Source of the DNA: Bordetella ansorpii
GTDB lineage: Bacteria > Pseudomonadota > Gammaproteobacteria > Burkholderiales > Burkholderiaceae_B
DNA: 64,000 bases
Direction: 5' to 3'
Assembly: GCF_900078705.1 (NCBI RefSeq)
Contig: NZ_FKIF01000001.1
Location: forward strand, 310,001 to 374,000
This document shows positions 46,187-55,426 of this stretch, piece by piece. The notes under the pieces are model-generated. The model was not told the DNA's origin and did not search any database. It saw only the letters and a list, made by a program, of their open reading frames with translations. Numbering within the stretch: position 1 is the first letter of the stretch; each line of letters begins with the position of its first letter. A program made the position numbers and the translations under genes.

Positions 46187-47110
46187 TTAGCGCGCGTGCC
46201 AGTCGTCCCGGCCGGCGAACTTGTGCAACAGCTTCTCCATCAGGTAGTCGATGTCTCCCTGCCGGGCATGCGCGGCGACCTTGGCCGCGCGGCAAGACAG
46301 GCCGAACAGGCGGCCGGTGCCTTCCCCGGCGGCGCGGATGGCGCCGACGATTTCCTCGCGCTCGCTCCGCAGCACGTCCTGCATCAGCGAAGTCTTGCTC
46401 TGCCCGTGCGCCGTGTAGACGCCCATGGCGTCGGGAACGACCACGTTGGGGCCATCGCGCAACAGGCGGCTCCACAGTTCCAGGTCCATGCAGTAGCGCA
46501 TGTGCTCATTGAGCATCCCGTGGCGCAACAGGCAATCGCGGCGAAAAATGGCTACCTGGTTGGGAATCGAGGCGCGTACCACCGTCAGCTTGGCGCGGTT
46601 GAGCGGCGTGTAGAAAACCCGGCGGAAGACCTGGTTCTCGGCGTCGGCGATCAGCAGGTGGCCGTTGACGATGGAGGGCCGCAGGCGCGCGGCCGCCCGG
46701 CCCAGCTCGAGCAGCGCCCCCGGGCAATACAGGTCGTCGGAGTTCTGCCAGCCGACGTATTCTCCCGTGGCGCGCTCCAGGCCCTTGTTGATCGCGTGGG
46801 ACTGGCCCCGGTCGGGCTTGCTCTCCCAGTACGCCAGATGGGCGGCGTACTTGCGGATGATGTCCACGCTGCCATCGGTCGAGCCGCCATCGATGATGAT
46901 GTACTCCAGGTCGGGATAGCCCTGATTGAGCACCGACAGGATGGTGCGCTCCAGAAACTTTCCCTGGTTGTATGACGGCGTGACCACCGTGATGCGAGGC
47001 AGGTCCGAACGGGGCAAGACCGGCGGCGCCTGCAGGCGGCTGACAAAGTCCACCACCATGCGGGTGGAACGGAGATGACGATTGCGCATCAGTGTCCTCA
47101 ATATATTCAT
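46187..47110 (-). CDS. glycosyltransferase family 2 (WcaA/WcaE-like)
   Basis: This 307-residue GT-A transferase has [20 protein letters not shown] and [19 protein letters not shown] as the nucleotide-binding first half, and [19 protein letters not shown] with the DD metal-binding motif (NSDD). [20 protein letters not shown] and [13 protein letters not shown] carry the acidic catalytic-base region usual in the family. It lies 3 bases after the flippase gene and 11 bases before the polymerase gene. Confidence 0.9.
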   Translation of the reverse strand: MNILRTLMRNRHLRSTRMVVDFVSRLQAPPVLPRSDLPRITVVTPSYNQGKFLERTILSVLNQGYPDLEYIIIDGGSTDGSVDIIRKYAAHLAYWESKPDRGQSHAINKGLERATGEYVGWQNSDDLYCPGALLELGRAAARLRPSIVNGHLLIADAENQVFRRVFYTPLNRAKLTVVRASIPNQVAIFRRDCLLRHGMLNEHMRYCMDLELWSRLLRDGPNVVVPDAMGVYTAHGQSKTSLMQDVLRSEREEIVGAIRAAGEGTGRLFGLSCRAAKVAAHARQGDIDYLMEKLLHKFAGRDDWHAR

Positions 47111-47113
47111 GGG

Positions 47114-48430
47114 CTATCGCACGACGGGCTGCGGATGGGCGAAGGACGCAGCGCGCGACTGCCGCAGCGCCAGGTGAATGCCCGCCAGCGTGGTGACGGC
47201 GTAAGCGATGCGCGCCCACCCCGCCGCGCGCTCTCCCGCCGGGACGGCCAGCATCAGCAGCACGCCCGCCATGGCCACGCCCGCCAATCCATTGAGCACG
47301 GCCACTGCCTTGCTGTTGCCCATGCCGAGCAACGAGAAGTGGGCCACGGCGTTCAGGGACAGCAGGCCGGCGGCGATGATCAACAGGCGGAAGGTCGCCA
47401 GATGGTCCCCGGTATGGACCTGCCCCAGCATCAGCGCCAGTACGTGGGCACTGGCGGCCAGCGCGGCGGCGGTGCCCAGCGTGGACAGCGCCAGATTCGC
47501 CGCCATCATGCGGCGCACCAGGCGGGCGACGGCATGCTCGCTGCCAGGACGCGCGGCCAATCCGCTGACGCTGGGCATGACTTTCTGGAACACGGCGACC
47601 GATGCGGTGTGAATGATCTGGCCCACCTGTGCCCCGACCGTATAGATCGCCAGGCTGGCCGGCCCCAGCAGCGAACCGACCAGGATGCGATCGACCGACC
47701 CGAATGCCACGGCGCTCAGGCTGTTCAGCCAGGACCAGCGCGAGAACCGGAAGGCCGGGCCCAACGCCGCGCGATCCCACAGCGGACGAACCACCATGCG
47801 GTCTTCGCAACGGGCGAATGCGTGCATCTTGAGCAGGCCCGAGGCCAACAGGCCGCCAGCCTGCGTCAGCCCGGCCAGCAGCGCCGAATGCGTCAGCAAC
47901 GCCACGGAACAGGTCATGCCATACGCCGACAGCCGGCCGCCGACCTCGCACAGCGCGGCCACGCGAAAGGCCTCGCGCCCTTTCAGGCAACCGGAGAACA
48001 ACTGGTCCACCTGCTGGCTGAGATACACCGCAAGCGCCGGCAGCGCCAGCGCGGCCACCGGAATGCCGCCGAATCTCGCGCCGGGCCATGCCATCCGCGC
48101 AACGGCCCAGGCGGTTGTCGCCAGCACGGCGACCAGGAGCAGGGCGCCGCCCACCAGGGCCAGGCTGACTCCCGCCCCATGCATCGCGCCGCCAGGCACA
48201 TGCCGGCGCTCGGACACCAGCTTGGTGCCGGTCAATGCCGCGCCCAGGTTGGCAACGTTGCCGAAACCCGCCAGCGCCATGATCATGGCGAATTGCCCGA
48301 AGCCCACGGTTCCCAACTGCCGCAGCAGGATAGGCGTGGCGGCCAGCGCCACCAGCGGGGCCAGTCCGTACTCCACCAGCCCCCACAACGAGGCGTTGCC
48401 GGCGAGGGTTCTCCGCATGAATGCGCGCAT
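47114..48430 (-). CDS. polysaccharide flippase (Wzx, MATE-like fold)
   Basis: This 438-residue inner-membrane protein has about twelve hydrophobic segments and translocates the lipid-linked repeat. Pointers are LWGLVEYGLAPLVALAATPI and LLRQLGTVGFGQFAMIMALA at the start, typical of Wzx/PST proteins, and SRWSWLNSLSAVAFGSVDRI with LGPASLAIYTVGAQVGQII in the middle. ATG 48430 was chosen (CGGAG about nine bases upstream), with a second ATG at 48418. It lies between fcl and a glycosyltransferase. Confidence 0.88.
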   Translation of the reverse strand: MRAFMRRTLAGNASLWGLVEYGLAPLVALAATPILLRQLGTVGFGQFAMIMALAGFGNVANLGAALTGTKLVSERRHVPGGAMHGAGVSLALVGGALLLVAVLATTAWAVARMAWPGARFGGIPVAALALPALAVYLSQQVDQLFSGCLKGREAFRVAALCEVGGRLSAYGMTCSVALLTHSALLAGLTQAGGLLASGLLKMHAFARCEDRMVVRPLWDRAALGPAFRFSRWSWLNSLSAVAFGSVDRILVGSLLGPASLAIYTVGAQVGQIIHTASVAVFQKVMPSVSGLAARPGSEHAVARLVRRMMAANLALSTLGTAAALAASAHVLALMLGQVHTGDHLATFRLLIIAAGLLSLNAVAHFSLLGMGNSKAVAVLNGLAGVAMAGVLLMLAVPAGERAAGWARIAYAVTTLAGIHLALRQSRAASFAHPQPVVR

Positions 48431-48452
48431 GGACGAGACTCCGCAGCGGTGG

Positions 48453-49394
48453 TCAGGCAAGCGGCGCGGCCTGCCGCGCGTACTCGTCAGCGACCGCCTC
48501 GATGCCCTGGCGCAGGCCGATGGTGGGACGCCAACCCAGCGCGTCCAGCCGGCCGATGTCCAGCAACTTGCGCGGCGTGCCGTCCGGCTTGCTCGGGTCA
48601 TAGGTCAACTGCCCACGAAAACCGATCACCTCGGCCACCATCTCCGCCAGTTCGGCGATGGAGATGTCCCAGCCCACGCCGACGTTGTACAAGCCCTGGG
48701 CCTGGTCGGACTGCGCCAGCATGACGCAGGCGCGGGCCAGATCGTCGACGTGCAGGAATTCCCGCCGGGGCTGCCCGGAGCCCCATATCGTCACGCGGTC
48801 CAGCCCCTGCTCGCGGGCCTCGTGGAACTTGCGGATCAGCGCCGGCAATACGTGGCTGATCCGCAGGTCGTAGCTGTCGTTGGGACCGTACAGATTGGTC
48901 GGCATGACGCACAGGTAGCGCGTACCGTATTGGCTGTTGTAGGCCTCGCAGAGCTTGATACCGGCGATCTTGGCGATGGCGTACGCCTCGTTGGTCGGCT
49001 CCAGCGGCCCGGTCAGCAGGGCATCTTCACGTATGGGCTGCGGCGCCAGGCGCGGATAGATGCAGGACGAGCCCAGGAACACCAGGCGCCGCACGCCGGC
49101 GCGAAAGGCCGCGTGGATCACATTGGTCTGGATCGCCAGATTGCGGTGGATGAAGTCCGCGGGAAAGGTCTGATTGGCCAGGATGCCCCCCACCTTGGCC
49201 GCGGCCAGGTAGACCATGTCCACGCGCTGCAGATGGAAGAACCGGTCGACCTGAGCCTGGTTCTCCAGGTCCAGGGATTCCCGCGTCCGGGTGACCACGT
49301 TGCGGTAGCCCTGCCGACGCAATTCGCGCTCGATGGCCGATCCCACCATGCCGCGATGGCCGGCGACGAAGACGTGCTGGTCGAGGTGGGCCAT
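48453..49394 (-). CDS. fcl: GDP-L-fucose synthase
   Basis: This 313-residue NADPH-dependent epimerase/reductase converts GDP-4-keto-6-deoxymannose to GDP-L-fucose. The nucleotide loop is [20 protein letters not shown]. The catalytic residues are in [11 protein letters not shown] (serine) and [20 protein letters not shown] (tyrosine and lysine), and the substrate region [12 protein letters not shown] is conserved. Length and order match E. coli Fcl (WcaG). It is 4 bases after gmd. Confidence 0.95.
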   Translation of the reverse strand: MAHLDQHVFVAGHRGMVGSAIERELRRQGYRNVVTRTRESLDLENQAQVDRFFHLQRVDMVYLAAAKVGGILANQTFPADFIHRNLAIQTNVIHAAFRAGVRRLVFLGSSCIYPRLAPQPIREDALLTGPLEPTNEAYAIAKIAGIKLCEAYNSQYGTRYLCVMPTNLYGPNDSYDLRISHVLPALIRKFHEAREQGLDRVTIWGSGQPRREFLHVDDLARACVMLAQSDQAQGLYNVGVGWDISIAELAEMVAEVIGFRGQLTYDPSKPDGTPRKLLDIGRLDALGWRPTIGLRQGIEAVADEYARQAAPLA

Positions 49395-49398
49395 CGCA

Positions 49399-50511
49399 TC
49401 ACTCCTTGTATGCGTAGACTTCGTAGCCGTTCTGCCCGACCAGCGCATCGCGCTGGGCCTCCTTCAGGTCGCTGGCGATCATCTCGCGCACCAATTGCTC
49501 GAAGTCGGTGCGCGGCGTCCAGCCCAGTTTCTCGCGTGCCTTGGTCGGATCGCCCAGCAATGTCTCGACCTCCGTGGGACGGAAGTAGCGGGGATCCACA
49601 CGCACGATCACCTGGCCGGATTTCACGGCCTCGTAGGCCGGGCTGAGCAGCACGGTAGCCGTCTCGTTCACCCCGTCGCCCTCCCAGGCCAGCAACATGC
49701 CCAGCTCGCGCGCGGCGACGTTGATGAAGTCCCGGACGCTGTACTGCAGGCCGGTGGCGATCACGAAATCCTCAGGCTTGTCCTGCTGCAGCATCAACCA
49801 CTGCATCTCGACGTAATCGCGCGCGTGGCCCCAATCGCGGCGTGCCGAGAGATTTCCCAGGTACAGGCAGCCTTCAAGGCCCAGCGCGATGCGGGCCAGG
49901 GCACGCGTGATCTTGCGCGTGACGAACGTCTCGCCGCGACGGGGCGACTCGTGATTGAACAGAATGCCGTTGCATGCGTACATGCCGTAGGCCTCCCGGT
50001 AGTTCACGCAGATCCAGTAGGCGTACAGCTTGGCGGCGGCATAGGGGCTGCGCGGATGGAACGGCGTGCTCTCGCGCTGCGGCACCTCCTGCACCAGGCC
50101 GTACAGTTCGGAAGTGGAGGCCTGATAGAAGCGCGCCCGGTCCTCCATCTTCAGGATGCGCATCGCCTCCAGCAGGCGCAAGGTGCCCAGCCCGTCCGCG
50201 TTGGCCGTGTACTCGGGCTCCTCGAAGGACACGCCCACGTGGCTCTGGGCCGCCAGGTTGTAGATCTCGTCGGGCTGTACGGCCTGCACCACACGGATGA
50301 GGCTGCAGGCATCCGTCATGTCGCCGTGGTGCAGCACGAAATTGCGCGGCGTCTCGTGGGGATCCTGATACAGATGGTCGATGCGCGCGGTATTGAAGAC
50401 AGAGGCGCGGCGCTTGATGCCATGCACTTCGTAGCCCTTGCCAAGCAGGAACTCGGCCAGATAGGCGCCGTCCTGACCGGTGATGCCCGTGATCAATGCC
50501 CGTTTATGCAT
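49399..50511 (-). CDS. gmd: GDP-mannose 4,6-dehydratase
   Basis: This 370-residue enzyme makes GDP-4-keto-6-deoxymannose, the first step to GDP-fucose. [20 protein letters not shown] is the NADP-binding start, [20 protein letters not shown] fits the Gmd family, and the active site is in [11 protein letters not shown] and [15 protein letters not shown] with the tyrosine and lysine. [16 protein letters not shown] is another diagnostic strip. It lies 4 bases before fcl and 129 bases after manC; the gap might carry an internal promoter. Confidence 0.97.
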   Translation of the reverse strand: MHKRALITGITGQDGAYLAEFLLGKGYEVHGIKRRASVFNTARIDHLYQDPHETPRNFVLHHGDMTDACSLIRVVQAVQPDEIYNLAAQSHVGVSFEEPEYTANADGLGTLRLLEAMRILKMEDRARFYQASTSELYGLVQEVPQRESTPFHPRSPYAAAKLYAYWICVNYREAYGMYACNGILFNHESPRRGETFVTRKITRALARIALGLEGCLYLGNLSARRDWGHARDYVEMQWLMLQQDKPEDFVIATGLQYSVRDFINVAARELGMLLAWEGDGVNETATVLLSPAYEAVKSGQVIVRVDPRYFRPTEVETLLGDPTKAREKLGWTPRTDFEQLVREMIASDLKEAQRDALVGQNGYEVYAYKE

Positions 50512-50640
50512 GGTGGTGTCCTTTAGGCGGTGTATGAATGAAGATTACCGAGGCCCTTTCGTCCGGGATATCGACCGGATGGCGTAATGCGCGCAAGCGC
50601 ACTCATCCTCCGCGCGGTCCCCATGGCCGGGTGCGGCCGG

Positions 50641-52065
50641 CTAGGCGCGGCCGTAGATATCTTCGAGACGGACGATGTCGTCCTCGCCCAGATAGGCCCC
50701 CGACTGCACCTCGATGAGTTCGAGCGCGATCTTGCCGGGGTTCTCCAGGCTATGGGTCTCGCCCAAAGGGATGTAGGTGGACTGGTTCTCCGTCAGCAGA
50801 TAGCTGCGCTCGCCGTTGCGGATCCGCGCGGTTCCCGTCACCACGACCCAATGCTCGGCGCGGTGGTGGTGCATCTGCAGCGACAGGCGCGCGCCGGGCT
50901 TCACGGTGATGCGCTTGATCTGATAGCGCGGTCCCTGACCCACGAGGTCATAGGCGCCCCAGGGACGCCGCACCTCGCGATGCTGCGCCAGCTCGGCGCG
51001 CCCCTGCGCGCGGAACGTTTCCACTGCGCGCCTGACCTCCTGCGCGCGGCTCTTGTGCACGACCAGCACGGCGTCGGCGGTCTCGATCACCATGATGTCG
51101 TCCAGGCCGATCGTCGCCACCAGACGGCTCGTGGCGTGGACCAGGCAGTTGTGCGAATCCTGGAGCAGCACGTCGCCCACGCTGGAATTTCCCTGCGGAC
51201 ATTTCTGTGCCATGTCCCACACGGCATCCCAGGCGCCCACGTCGCTCCACCCCGCGGTCAGCGGCACGGCCACGGCCCTGTCGGTATGTTCCATCACCGC
51301 ATAATCGATCGAATCGGCGGGGCAATCCGCGAACGCCGCCGGATCGAGCCGGAACACGTCGTCATCACCCGTTCCCGCCGACACGGCGGCGCGCACGGCC
51401 AGAAGCATCTCCGGCGCCAGCCGCTCCATCTCCGCCAGCAACACCGATGCGCGAAAGGCGAACATGCCGCTGTTCCAGTAATAGCTCCCATCGCGCAGGA
51501 ACTGCTCGGCGCGTTGCGCGTCGGGCTTCTCGACGAAAGCGTCGACACGGCGCCAGCGGCCCTGCCCCGCCTGCAGGCGCAAATAGCCATAACCCGTCGC
51601 GGGCGTCCTGGGCGCGATGCCGAAGGCCACCAGCGCCCCTTCGGCCGCCGCCTGCATCGCGATGGAGAATGCCTCCCGCAGCGCCGATCCTTCTTCGATG
51701 ACATGGTCGGAGGGCACCACCAGAAGCACGGGGTCCCGGCCGTCATGCATCGCGCGCAGCGCGGCGGCGGCGATGGCCGGCGCGGTGTTGCGTGGACAGG
51801 GCTCCAGCAGCAGCTCGGGCTGGATGCCGGGCAGGTCCTGCAACTGCTCGGCGGCAATGAAGCGGTGCGCCTCGTTGCAGACCAGCAGGGGACGCGTGGC
51901 GCCCGCGTGCAGGGCCAGCCGCATCACCGTGTCCTGCAGCAGGCTGCGGGCACCCGTCAAGCGGATGAACTGCTTGGGCAGGAACTCGCGCGACAGCGGC
52001 CAAAGCCGCGATCCGGCGCCACCGCACAACACGACGACGCGGCAATCGGCAGAAGAGAAAGTCAT
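50641..52065 (-). CDS. manC: bifunctional mannose-1-phosphate guanylyltransferase / mannose-6-phosphate isomerase
   Basis: This 474-residue ManC/CpsB-type enzyme makes GDP-mannose. The N-terminal guanylyltransferase shows VVLCGGAGSRLWPLSREFLP and KQFIRLTG, FVEKPDA and the active-site strand NSGMFAFRASVLLAEM. The C-terminal cupin isomerase domain includes RPWGAYDLVG, RLSLQMHHHRAEHWVVVTGT with metal-binding histidines, and ESTYIP-like QSTYIPLGETHSLEN. It overlaps the gmm gene by 4 bp and supplies gmd. Confidence 0.96.
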   Translation of the reverse strand: MTFSSADCRVVVLCGGAGSRLWPLSREFLPKQFIRLTGARSLLQDTVMRLALHAGATRPLLVCNEAHRFIAAEQLQDLPGIQPELLLEPCPRNTAPAIAAAALRAMHDGRDPVLLVVPSDHVIEEGSALREAFSIAMQAAAEGALVAFGIAPRTPATGYGYLRLQAGQGRWRRVDAFVEKPDAQRAEQFLRDGSYYWNSGMFAFRASVLLAEMERLAPEMLLAVRAAVSAGTGDDDVFRLDPAAFADCPADSIDYAVMEHTDRAVAVPLTAGWSDVGAWDAVWDMAQKCPQGNSSVGDVLLQDSHNCLVHATSRLVATIGLDDIMVIETADAVLVVHKSRAQEVRRAVETFRAQGRAELAQHREVRRPWGAYDLVGQGPRYQIKRITVKPGARLSLQMHHHRAEHWVVVTGTARIRNGERSYLLTENQSTYIPLGETHSLENPGKIALELIEVQSGAYLGEDDIVRLEDIYGRA

Positions 52066-52562
52066 TGAAGAGACTCCATGAAATAGGCCCGGGTGTAAGG
52101 ATGGACATCCCTATCCGCCGCGGCTTGCGCGGGGGTGTCCCAGCGGTAGGCGGCATGCTGGGCGGCGGGCAGGAGCAGGACCTGGTGATCGACGGACAGC
52201 CGGATCTCGTAGGCCAGCACCACGTAGTGGGTCTGCCTGCCGGTCTCGCCGGCGAAATTCACGTCGTAGAAATGTTCGTAGACACCCACCAGGGCGCAGG
52301 CCGAGGGCGGCAGCGCCGTGCCCAGCTCTTCGGCCGTCAGCCGCGCCAGCGCCTGGAGCAGCGTCTCGCCCTTGCGGATGCGTCCTCCCGGCACGAACCA
52401 GCAGCCCTGCGCGGGAGGGTTGCCGCGCAGGCCCAGCAAGTAGCGCCCGCCCGCATTGCGCACCAGCAGGTCGATCGCCACCAGCGGCAGCATGTCCACC
52501 GCCTGGCGAAACCGTTCGAAGGGCAACGTCCGCCGGGCGGCGGATGACGGATCAGTAGACAT
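52062..52562 (-). CDS. gmm: GDP-mannose mannosyl hydrolase (Nudix)
   Basis: This 166-residue Nudix hydrolase splits GDP-mannose and GDP-glucose and is often found in colanic-acid loci. PLVAIDLLVRNAGGRYLLGL and GNPPAQGCWFVPGGRIRKGE lead into the Nudix region GGRIRKGETLLQALARLTAE, which has the Gmm-type variation of the usual box. The start and stop overlap with its neighbours by 11 and 4 bp, so it is translationally linked to wcaJ and manC. It may adjust the GDP-sugar pool. Confidence 0.9.
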   Translation of the reverse strand: MSTDPSSAARRTLPFERFRQAVDMLPLVAIDLLVRNAGGRYLLGLRGNPPAQGCWFVPGGRIRKGETLLQALARLTAEELGTALPPSACALVGVYEHFYDVNFAGETGRQTHYVVLAYEIRLSVDHQVLLLPAAQHAAYRWDTPAQAAADRDVHPYTRAYFMESLQ

Positions 52563-53961
52563 CTTTGCCCGTCCAGCCAGCCACGGCAGTCCTGGCGATG
52601 ATCCGCAGGTCCATCAGGAACGTCCAGTTCTGGATGTAGTACAGATCGAACTCGACCCGGTCGCGCATCTTGAGCACCGTGTCCGTCTGCCCCCTGAAGC
52701 CGTTGACCTGCGCCCAGCCGGTGATGCCGGGCTTGACGCGATGGCGCATCATGTAGCGGGCGACCAGGTCCTTGAACTGCTCGTTGTGCTCCAGCGCATG
52801 CGGCCTCGGCCCGACCACCGACATCTCGCCGCGCAGCACGTTGAAGAACTGCGGCAGCTCGTCCAGGCTCGTGCGGCGCAGGAATGCGCCCAGCGCCGTG
52901 ACCCGCGCGTCATCGCGGGTGGCCTGCGTGACCCGGCCCGGCGTCTCGTGGTGCAGGGTCATGCTGCGGAACTTGTAGACCTGGAACACCTGGCCATCGA
53001 CCCCCAGCCGAGCCTGGGTGAACAGCACCGGCCCGCGCGAGCCGAGCTTGATCAGCACCGCAATGGCCAGCATCAGGGGCGCCAGCCCCACCAGCGCGCA
53101 CAGCGCGAACACGCGGTCGAAACCTTCCTTGGCCATGCCGCGCACGCCGGCGGCGGGCAGACTGTTCAGTTCGATCGCGGGCACCCCGAGGAACTCGTGC
53201 GCGCGATGGCCCAGCAAGTGCACCGACATCACGTCCGGGATCCAGCGCACGTCGATGGGATCATGGCGCAGCGCGTGCATGGCCAGGCTCACCAACTGGC
53301 TGGACTCGACAGGCAGCGCGATCCATACCTCGCGAACCTCGTGCTGCCGGATGAAACCGGACAGATCGTCCAGCGTTCGCAGGCGGTGCGCGCACGCCGG
53401 CGTCTGCTCCTTGGCATCGGCGTAGATGCCGACCACCTCGTAGCCCGTGCTGCGCGCCGCATGCACGCGGCGCCAGAGATCGTGGCCCAGCGCGCCGAAC
53501 CCGACCATGACCACCCGTTTGCCATTCAATCCCCGGTCACGCGCGCGGCGCAGTACGCCATGGGCCGCCAGGCGCGCGCCGACCAGGCCCACGGCGGTGG
53601 CCACGAACCAGGTGCCCGCCCATAGCCGCGAGATCGCCTCCGTCTGATGGCTCAGGAAACTGGCCAGGATCCCCAGCGCGAAGACGGTCGCCCAGGCGCC
53701 CAGGCTGCGCGCGGCCAGGTCGGCCAGGCTGCGCCCGCGCCAAGACGCATACAGCCGGAAGGCGGGGAACATCGCGATGGCAATGAAGCTGCACAGGTAG
53801 ACCAACAGCGCGTGGATCGGTGCGATATCGACCTGCTGCCGCTGCGCAAACCAATGCGTGGTCGTCATGCCGCAGGCCGCGATGATGGCCGCGTCGGCCA
53901 ACCGATACAGCACGCCGTTGCCGGCGAACCTGCCAGACACGTTCATCGGGGGCATGTCCAT
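52552..53961 (-). CDS. wcaJ: undecaprenyl-phosphate glucose phosphotransferase (initiating transferase)
   Basis: This 469-residue polyprenyl-phosphate hexose-1-phosphate transferase starts EPS repeat synthesis. It has four to five N-terminal membrane segments (LADAAIIAACGMTTTHW and LLVYLCSFIAIAMFPAFRLY), a central Rossmann-like domain (VVMVGFGALGHDLWRRVHA), a further membrane segment near ALVGLAPLMLAIAVLIKLG and the catalytic C-terminus with VYKFRSMTLH, LRRTSLDELPQFFNVLRGEM, VGPRPHALEHNE and VKPGITGWAQVNGFRGQTD. ATG 53961 has GGAG about seven bases upstream; three ATGs lie close together. It is the first gene of the twelve-gene minus-strand EPS operon. Confidence 0.94.
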   Translation of the reverse strand: MDMPPMNVSGRFAGNGVLYRLADAAIIAACGMTTTHWFAQRQQVDIAPIHALLVYLCSFIAIAMFPAFRLYASWRGRSLADLAARSLGAWATVFALGILASFLSHQTEAISRLWAGTWFVATAVGLVGARLAAHGVLRRARDRGLNGKRVVMVGFGALGHDLWRRVHAARSTGYEVVGIYADAKEQTPACAHRLRTLDDLSGFIRQHEVREVWIALPVESSQLVSLAMHALRHDPIDVRWIPDVMSVHLLGHRAHEFLGVPAIELNSLPAAGVRGMAKEGFDRVFALCALVGLAPLMLAIAVLIKLGSRGPVLFTQARLGVDGQVFQVYKFRSMTLHHETPGRVTQATRDDARVTALGAFLRRTSLDELPQFFNVLRGEMSVVGPRPHALEHNEQFKDLVARYMMRHRVKPGITGWAQVNGFRGQTDTVLKMRDRVEFDLYYIQNWTFLMDLRIIARTAVAGWTGKDVY

Positions 53962-54191
53962 GACGCGCTCCAGGGCGAGGCAACGCAGAGAGGCGGCCGA
54001 CACGGCCGATCGAGGCTTCTTGCGACGTTGCCCGGCCATCATAAGAAGCGGGCGGGCATGCCGAAACGGCCAAAAGGCTTACACGAGGCACTAAGCCATC
54101 CGCCCAATGTTCGACATCCGTCGGAACCGGTGGAATGTCGTAGCCCGTTACGCAACCCATTGCCGCGGCGCGGGGCTCCTCATCCTCTGGA
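53962..54191. promoter_or_regulatory. divergent promoter region of the EPS operons
   Basis: These 230 bases separate wcaJ and wza and must carry both promoters. A pair CGACAT and ATGTCG, 17 bases apart at about 54110-54140, is a candidate regulator site. No clear JUMPstart/ops element or consensus sigma-70 pair could be identified. Confidence 0.4.
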
Positions 54192-55334
54192 ATGCCAATG
54201 AAGACGTTAATTCGCACGTCGTGCAGGGCCGCCACGGTGGCGGCCGCCGTATCCATGCTGGGTGCCTGCGCGTACTCGCCAGGCATGCGATACAAGGCGG
54301 AATTCCTGGTCGACCCCAACGATCCCGCATCGCGTGCCGAGGTCAAGCGGATCACGCCGACGCTGGCGCTGGCCGCAACGCTGGCGCGCTCGCGGCCCGT
54401 GGCCGACGAGGTGCGTGCCCTGGTCGGCACCGCACGGCCCTATACCATCGGACCGGGAGACATCCTTTCCATCGTGATCTGGGACCACCCCGAACTCGTC
54501 CTTCCGACGCAGACATACAGCATCGGGACGGGACCGACCGAACTCGCCTTCGGGGATACCGGCGCCGGCGTACCGGGCTACCCCGTCTCGTCGGACGGCT
54601 ACGTCCAATTTCCGTATGTAGGCCTCCTGAAGGTATCCGGACTGACGGAGGGGCAGGTGCGTAGTGCTTTGGCACAAGGCCTTATCAACCATATTCCCAG
54701 TCCGCAGATCACGGTGCGCGTGCTAGGTTATCGCAGCAAGCGTGTCTACGTGGAGGGCGAGGTGAAGACTCCGGGGCCGATGCCGATCACCGACGTGCCG
54801 ATGACGTTGCCCGAGGCGATCAACCGGGCCGGCGGCCTGCTGCCCACCGCCGATCGCAGCCGGGTCCAGGTCACGCGCGGCGGCCGTACCGTGCGCGTGG
54901 ACCTGGGCGCCCTGAACGCCCAGAACATCGACCCGACGTCGATCCTGCTGCAAAGCGGCGACACCGTCCGGGTGCAGACACGCGCGGACAACAAGGTGTA
55001 TGTGATGGGAGAAGCGACACGGCCCGGCGCGCTGACCATGCGCGACGGCTCGTTGTCGTTGGGCGACGCGCTGGGCGAGGCCGGCGGGCCCAGCCAGTTG
55101 ACCAGCAATCCCGGCGATATCTATGTCGTGCGCTCCACGCCCCAGGCTCTGCCGGAGGTCTTCCACCTGGACAGCGCATCGCCGCAGGCCATGGCCGTCG
55201 CGCTGAAGTTCCCGCTCGAATCCCAGGACGTGGTGTTCATCGACGCCGGCGACCTGGTGAGATGGAACCGCTTCATTTCCCTGCTGTTCCCCAGCGCGCA
55301 GACGGTACAGACCCTGGACTCGACACGACGCTGA
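54192..55334 (+). CDS. wza: polysaccharide export outer-membrane lipoprotein
   Basis: This 380-residue Wza homologue forms the outer-membrane export channel. The signal ends SMLGACAYSP with the lipid-modified cysteine at about 26. The Poly_export domain begins YTIGPGDILSIVIWDHPELV and contains GYVQFPYVGLLKVSGLTEGQ; SLBB-type repeats follow (VYVEGEVKTPGPMPIT and VYVMGEATRPGALTMRDGSL), and the C-terminus near RWNRFISLLFPSAQTVQ is the amphipathic pore helix. Length matches E. coli Wza. Two close ATGs (54192 and 54198) are possible starts. It is divergent from wcaJ and followed by wzc. Confidence 0.94.
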   Translation: MPMKTLIRTSCRAATVAAAVSMLGACAYSPGMRYKAEFLVDPNDPASRAEVKRITPTLALAATLARSRPVADEVRALVGTARPYTIGPGDILSIVIWDHPELVLPTQTYSIGTGPTELAFGDTGAGVPGYPVSSDGYVQFPYVGLLKVSGLTEGQVRSALAQGLINHIPSPQITVRVLGYRSKRVYVEGEVKTPGPMPITDVPMTLPEAINRAGGLLPTADRSRVQVTRGGRTVRVDLGALNAQNIDPTSILLQSGDTVRVQTRADNKVYVMGEATRPGALTMRDGSLSLGDALGEAGGPSQLTSNPGDIYVVRSTPQALPEVFHLDSASPQAMAVALKFPLESQDVVFIDAGDLVRWNRFISLLFPSAQTVQTLDSTRR

Positions 55335-55426
55335 TGGCGTATTTGCCGCGCGGTATGCGGCGCATGGCAATGCAGTCCGCGGCACGCACGCGGACCCGCA
55401 TGCTTTTTCTCAATAGCGAGCCGACA

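Noticed and set aside
43757-46190. long plus-strand frames opposite the glycosyltransferase and polymerase genes
   Set aside because: Antisense to overlapping operon genes with clear family motifs; composition is dominated by His, Gln, Arg and Ala.
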